NCBI GenBank assembly: GCA_022072095.1
Contig: JAJVIJ010000062.1
Span: 1-38,929 of the forward strand
Length of the DNA: 38,929 bases
Direction of reading: 5' to 3'
From: Rhodocyclaceae bacterium
GTDB taxonomy: Bacteria; Pseudomonadota; Gammaproteobacteria; Burkholderiales; Rhodocyclaceae
The notes under the pieces: generated by a model
Told to the model about the DNA's origin: nothing
What the model saw: the letters and a program-made list of their open reading frames with translations, nothing else
Database searches by the model: none
Shown: one piece after another, positions 32,999 through 38,929 of the stretch
Position numbering within the stretch: position 1 is the first letter of the stretch
Layout of the letters: every line of letters begins with the position of its first letter
Translations under genes and position numbers: made by a program

Positions 32999-33988
32999 AT
33001 GCAGAAAGCTCCGATACGTGTTGCGGTGACCGGCGCGGCCGGCCAGATTGGCTACGCGCTCTTGTTTCGTATCGCCAGCGGCCAGCTGCTCGGCCCGGAC
33101 CAGCCGGTCATCCTGCAACTGCTCGAACTCCCCATCGAGAAGGCGCAGAAGGCGCTCACCGGGGTCATGATGGAATTGGAAGACTGCGCCTTCCCGCTGC
33201 TGGCAGGCATGATCGGGACCGGCGATCCGAAGGTCGCGTTCAAGGACGCCCAGATCGCCATGCTCGTGGGCGCCAAGCCGCGCGGCCCGGGCATGGAGCG
33301 CAAGGACCTCCTGCAGGAAAACGCCAAGATCTTCATCGAACAGGGTCGCGCGCTGGACCAAGTGGCCGCACGTGACGTCAAGGTACTGGTGGTCGGCAAC
33401 CCCGCGAACACCAACGCCTACATCGCGATGCGCAGTGCGCCCAGCCTGCCCAGGGAGAACTTCACCGCGATGCTGCGCCTGGACCATAACCGCGCCCTGT
33501 CCCTGCTCGCGGCCAAGGCCGGCAAGCCGGTATCCAGCATCGACAACATGGTGGTCTGGGGCAACCATTCGCCCACCATGTACCCCGACTACCGGTTTGC
33601 GACCATTGCCGGCCAGAGCGTCAAGTCCCTGGTCAACGACGACACCTGGAATCGCGACGCGTTCATTCCAACCGTCGCCAAACGTGGGGCCGCCATCATC
33701 GAGGCGCGCGGCGTGTCGTCCGCGGCCTCGGCCGCCAATGCCGCAATCGGCCACATTCACGATTGGGTCCTGGGCACACAGGGAAAATGGGTCACGATGG
33801 GCGTGCCCTCGGACGGCTCCTATGGCATCCCCGAGGGCATCCTGTACGGGGTCCCGGTCACCTGCGCTAACGGCAGCTATCAGCGGGTGCGCGATCTCGA
33901 AATCGACGCCTTTTCGCGCGAAAGAATGGACCACACGCTCAAGGAGCTGCTGGAAGAGCGCGACGGCGTCGCGGAACTGCTGAAATAA
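32999..33988 (+). CDS. mdh: Malate dehydrogenase
   Basis: NAD-dependent oxidation of malate to oxaloacetate, last step of the TCA cycle. 329 residues, the longer cytosolic-type enzyme common in beta-proteobacteria. The NAD loop is [19 protein letters not shown] (9-27). Substrate-loop arginines are in [22 protein letters not shown] follows, then the Asp-His catalytic relay in [11 protein letters not shown] and [13 protein letters not shown]. The ATG at 32999 follows AGAGGAATCCATC. It is first of a plus-strand run with the CitE-like gene and acnA and is divergent from gntR. Confidence 0.98.
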   Translation: MQKAPIRVAVTGAAGQIGYALLFRIASGQLLGPDQPVILQLLELPIEKAQKALTGVMMELEDCAFPLLAGMIGTGDPKVAFKDAQIAMLVGAKPRGPGMERKDLLQENAKIFIEQGRALDQVAARDVKVLVVGNPANTNAYIAMRSAPSLPRENFTAMLRLDHNRALSLLAAKAGKPVSSIDNMVVWGNHSPTMYPDYRFATIAGQSVKSLVNDDTWNRDAFIPTVAKRGAAIIEARGVSSAASAANAAIGHIHDWVLGTQGKWVTMGVPSDGSYGIPEGILYGVPVTCANGSYQRVRDLEIDAFSRERMDHTLKELLEERDGVAELLK

Positions 33989-34004
33989 TCGGACCGTAAC
34001 CGCC

Positions 34005-35003
34005 GTGAGCGCCCTGCACCCCACCCAAGTCCTGTTCCAGGGCGAAGCCGTACCCCCGGCCCTGCCGCCCGTCGACCATTACGCCGGCTCGGAGAAACTG
34101 ATCCGCAAGGCGCTCGCGCTGCAGCGCGAGCGTGGACCCCGTTTCGACATCACCTGTGATTGCGAGGATGGCGCCCCGGCCGGGCGCGAAGCCGAGCACG
34201 CGGCCTTGTGCGCCGAGCTGGTGATGAGCGCCGACAACGCCTTCGGGCGGGTCGGCGCGCGCATCCACGATCACAGTCACCCGCACTGGCGTGCCGACCT
34301 CGATATCCTGGTCAGGATCGCCGGGAAACGGCTCGCCTATCTGACGCTACCAAAGCCGCGCGCGCTGGCCGACGTCGAATCGCAGCTCGCCGCGCTCAGA
34401 CTCACCGAGCAGACCCATGGCATCGAGCGCCGCATCCCGGTCCATGTGCTGATCGAAACCCATGGCGCGCTGCGTGACGCCTGGGCGATCGCGCAGCTAC
34501 CGGGAGTCGAGTGCCTGGATTTTGGGCTGATGGATTTCGTCAGCGCACACCATGGCGCCATCCCATCGACGGCGATGCGCAGCCCGGGTCAGTTCGACCA
34601 CCCCTTGCTGCGGCGCGCAAAATGCGAGGTCGCGGCCGCGGCACTGGGCAACGGCGTCGTGCCCGCGCACAACGTCACGACCGCGCTGCGCGATCCCGAA
34701 ATCGTCGCCGACGATGCGCGCCGCGCTCGCGAGGAATTCGGCTTCCTGCGCATGTGGAGCATCCACCCGGACCAGATCGACCCGATCGCCGAAGCGATGC
34801 TGCCCAAGGAAACCGAAATCGAAACCGCATCCGAGATCCTGCTCGCCGCACAGCTTGCCCACTGGGGCCCGATCCGCCATCACGACACGCTGCACGATCG
34901 CGCGTCGTACCGGTACTTCTGGGCACTGCTGGCGCGCGCGCATGCGGCGGGCGCCAGGATGCCGGCCGATGCCCATCGAGCATTCTTTTCGAACGCCCAA
35001 TAA
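34005..35003 (+). CDS. HpcH/HpaI (CitE / malyl-CoA lyase-like) family protein (GTG start)
   Basis: TIM-barrel C-C lyase family that cleaves or forms acyl-CoA or hydroxyacid bonds with Mg2+. 332 residues from a GTG at 34005, 16 bp after mdh; its ribosome binding site is weak. Family blocks: RFDITCDCEDGAP (about 47-58), IETHGAL with metal ligand Glu151, LDFGLMDFVSAHHGA with an Asp ligand near 172-177, and MWSIHPDQIDPI (about 248-259). It is longer than CitE and resembles the CoA ester lyases that accompany mdh and acnA in related bacteria. Possible substrates are malyl-, citramalyl- or beta-methylmalyl-CoA; the context suggests a link to malate or glyoxylate, but this is not proven. Confidence 0.85.
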   Translation: MSALHPTQVLFQGEAVPPALPPVDHYAGSEKLIRKALALQRERGPRFDITCDCEDGAPAGREAEHAALCAELVMSADNAFGRVGARIHDHSHPHWRADLDILVRIAGKRLAYLTLPKPRALADVESQLAALRLTEQTHGIERRIPVHVLIETHGALRDAWAIAQLPGVECLDFGLMDFVSAHHGAIPSTAMRSPGQFDHPLLRRAKCEVAAAALGNGVVPAHNVTTALRDPEIVADDARRAREEFGFLRMWSIHPDQIDPIAEAMLPKETEIETASEILLAAQLAHWGPIRHHDTLHDRASYRYFWALLARAHAAGARMPADAHRAFFSNAQ

Positions 35004-35042
35004 TTCCTGCCGCAACCCGCCGCCCGTCATCTAGGAGTCAGC

Positions 35043-37748
<2,706 letters not shown>

Positions 37749-37757
37749 GCGCCGCAT

Positions 37758-37791
37758 GCGGGCTGGCAGGCCCCTCGGCTTGCCAGCCCGC
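37758..37791 (+). terminator. Strong hairpin after acnA, probable transcript end
   Basis: A perfect 11-bp stem, GCGGGCTGGCA (37758-37768) with TGCCAGCCCGC (37781-37791), and a 12-nt loop lie 9 bp after the acnA stop. No T tract follows, so termination would need Rho, or the stem marks and protects the mRNA 3' end. Confidence 0.6.
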
Positions 37792-38056
37792 TACGTCCAG
37801 CCCATCACCGGAAGCCACACCGCCGGCGTCGCGAGCAGTCCTCGCACGAACCCGCCCACGGTCTGCCCTACCCCAAGCCATGACCGGCATCTTGATTCAG
37901 TAGAAAAACCACGAAACACCATCCGCAATCTCATTCTTGACCTTCGCAGGGAAGCCCTTGTCTTCACCACCCACGTGCTCAAGAAGCCGTGGTCCATGCC
38001 GGACCTGATCGAGCCGCCGAGGGGCCCTTGATTGGATTCTGTGGTAATTTTCAACC
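37792..38056. other. Gap between acnA and the AbiE module, no recognised gene
   Basis: About 265 bp separate the core TCA genes from the toxin-antitoxin pair. On the minus strand about 37,870-37,965 the reading GGEDKGFPAKVKNEIADG and, after a frame change, VVFLLNQDAGHGLG ending in TAG look protein-like, which may mark a decayed gene end. I recognise no family. The AbiEi promoter should lie in the AT-richer last 30 bp. Confidence 0.4.
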
Positions 38057-38815
38057 ATGGATGCAAATTCGCGTCATCAAGTAATCAGGCGCCTGCAGAC
38101 GGATCTACCTCGCGGAGCGCCGTTCGACCTGACCACCCTGGCACCACTCGGGGTGTCGGCCCAGCTCGCCGCGCGCTACGCGGAGAGCGGCTGGCTCGTG
38201 CGTCTGGCCCACGGGGTCTATGCGTTCCCGAACGACGATTTCGGGGTGTACGGCGCGCTGAAGTTCTTGCAACGGCGTGTGCCTGGCCTGCACGTCGGCG
38301 GCAAGAGCGCCCTTGCGCTGCAGGGGGTGCGACACAACCTGAGCAGCCGCGACACGCTGGTGCTCTGGGGAGATGCTCGCTTCGAGATACCCGCCTGGTT
38401 CACTTCGCGCTTCCCGGCACGCTACGTCTACGCCAGGCTGTTCGACTGGCCGGAAGACATGATGGCCAGCAAGACCGTCACGACACCGCCAGGCCTGCCC
38501 GATGGCCTGCGCGCATCGTGCTCCGAGCGTGCCGTGTTGGAGTTGCTGTACGACGCCGGCACCAAGCAAAGCCTGGAAGAGGCTCGCAACCTCTTTGACG
38601 GCGTGCGTTCGCCGCGCAAAGAGCTGCTGGGGCAACTGCTCGCCTGCTGCACGAGCGTCAAGACGGTGCGGCTGTTTCTCACTTGGGCGCGCGAGACCAG
38701 CCTCGTGGATGTCGATGCCCTGCTGGAGCAGTACCCAGTTCGCACCGGCAGCAACACGCGCTGGATGAGCCGGCTCGATGACGGCACCTTGCTGAGCCTG
38801 AGACCTCATGGATAA
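38057..38815 (+). CDS. AbiEi-type antitoxin (type IV toxin-antitoxin)
   Basis: Probable antitoxin and autorepressor of an AbiE system. 252 residues, ATG at 38057. The N-terminal winged-helix part (about 1-75) has the family pattern FDLTTLAPLGVSAQLAARYAE, then GWLVRLAHGVYAFPND. The AbiEi_3-type C-terminal domain includes VGGKSALALQGVRH and the basic-acidic segment SERAVLELLYDAG. It overlaps the following toxin gene by 8 bp, the usual coupling in these bicistronic systems. In known AbiE pairs this protein counters the toxin without direct binding and represses the operon. Function inferred from family and neighbour. Confidence 0.85.
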   Translation: MDANSRHQVIRRLQTDLPRGAPFDLTTLAPLGVSAQLAARYAESGWLVRLAHGVYAFPNDDFGVYGALKFLQRRVPGLHVGGKSALALQGVRHNLSSRDTLVLWGDARFEIPAWFTSRFPARYVYARLFDWPEDMMASKTVTTPPGLPDGLRASCSERAVLELLYDAGTKQSLEEARNLFDGVRSPRKELLGQLLACCTSVKTVRLFLTWARETSLVDVDALLEQYPVRTGSNTRWMSRLDDGTLLSLRPHG

Positions 38816-38929
38816 GACCTACGCGGACACCGTTCGCCTGCTGCTGGCCGTCGCGCCCGACGTGTTCGCCAACGACATCTTCGCCATGAAGGGCGGCACG
38901 GCCATCAACCTCTTCGTGCGGGACATGCC
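38808..38929 (+). CDS. AbiEii/AbiGii-type nucleotidyltransferase toxin, 3' end cut by window edge
   Basis: Only the first 40 codons are visible. They end in FAMKGGTAINLFVRDMP, the opening of the AbiEii nucleotidyltransferase domain with its glycine-rich GGT (residues 29-31); the catalytic DxD would lie just beyond the window. ATG at 38808, 8 bp inside the end of the AbiEi gene. In related systems the toxin transfers nucleotides to RNA targets such as tRNA and halts growth, including during phage attack. The full length and active site cannot be checked here. Confidence 0.82.
   Translation, partial: MDKTYADTVRLLLAVAPDVFANDIFAMKGGTAINLFVRDM

Overview
The window (38.9 kb, GC-rich) is a stretch of bacterial chromosome, most likely from a betaproteobacterium. 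The signs are the sdhCDAB-sdhE-gltA-sucA-odhB-lpdA order, the GntR/mdh/CitE-like/acnA block next to it, the rlmE-ftsH-folP-glmM order and the style of the SucA and Mdh N-termini. Family or genus cannot be fixed from the sequence alone. I saw no rRNA, tRNA, CRISPR array or insertion sequence.

Region 1 (1-10.3 kb, all minus strand): a catabolic region. A divergent TetR-family regulator (10435-11118, +) faces a seven-gene run that reads, in transcription order: BadI-like ring-cleaving crotonase, acyl-CoA dehydrogenase, CaiB/BaiF CoA-transferase, MmgE/PrpD protein, two-domain MaoC/HTD2-like hydratase, SDR dehydrogenase, and a crotonase lacking both usual catalytic glutamates. The run ends at an intrinsic terminator (about 2845-2872). 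Together these supply CoA activation, alpha,beta-dehydrogenation, hydration, beta-oxidation to a ketone and hydrolytic C-C cleavage of a cyclic beta-keto-acyl-CoA. This looks like an uncharacterised route for an alicyclic (or related) carboxylic acid and is the best candidate here for an undescribed system. Beyond the terminator lie pyrF, a lone subunit B of a 3-oxoacid CoA-transferase, and a periplasmic ligand-binding protein of the branched-chain amino acid type that runs off the left edge.

Region 2 (11.1-20.2 kb, minus strand): housekeeping. rlmE, ftsH, folP and glmM lie in the E. coli-like order and are followed by the phosphate transporter pstS-pstC-pstA-pstB. No phoU follows; pstB instead overlaps the tail of the convergent TetR gene. 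A terminator-like hairpin sits directly before the pstS ribosome binding site.

Region 3 (20.2-37.8 kb): a nearly complete TCA-cycle supercluster. On the minus strand, sdhC-sdhD-sdhA-sdhB-sdhE-gltA-sucA-odhB-lpdA form a tightly packed run with several start/stop overlaps, followed by a FecR-SPOR envelope protein. Upstream is a HutC-type GntR regulator on the same strand. Divergent from it on the plus strand are mdh, a CitE/malyl-CoA-lyase-like gene and acnA. The 269-bp gntR-mdh gap holds an inverted repeat, a helically phased direct repeat and a strong leader hairpin.

Region 4 (37.8 kb to the end): a hairpin after acnA, about 265 bp without a recognisable gene, then an AbiE-type (type IV) toxin-antitoxin pair whose toxin gene is cut by the right edge.
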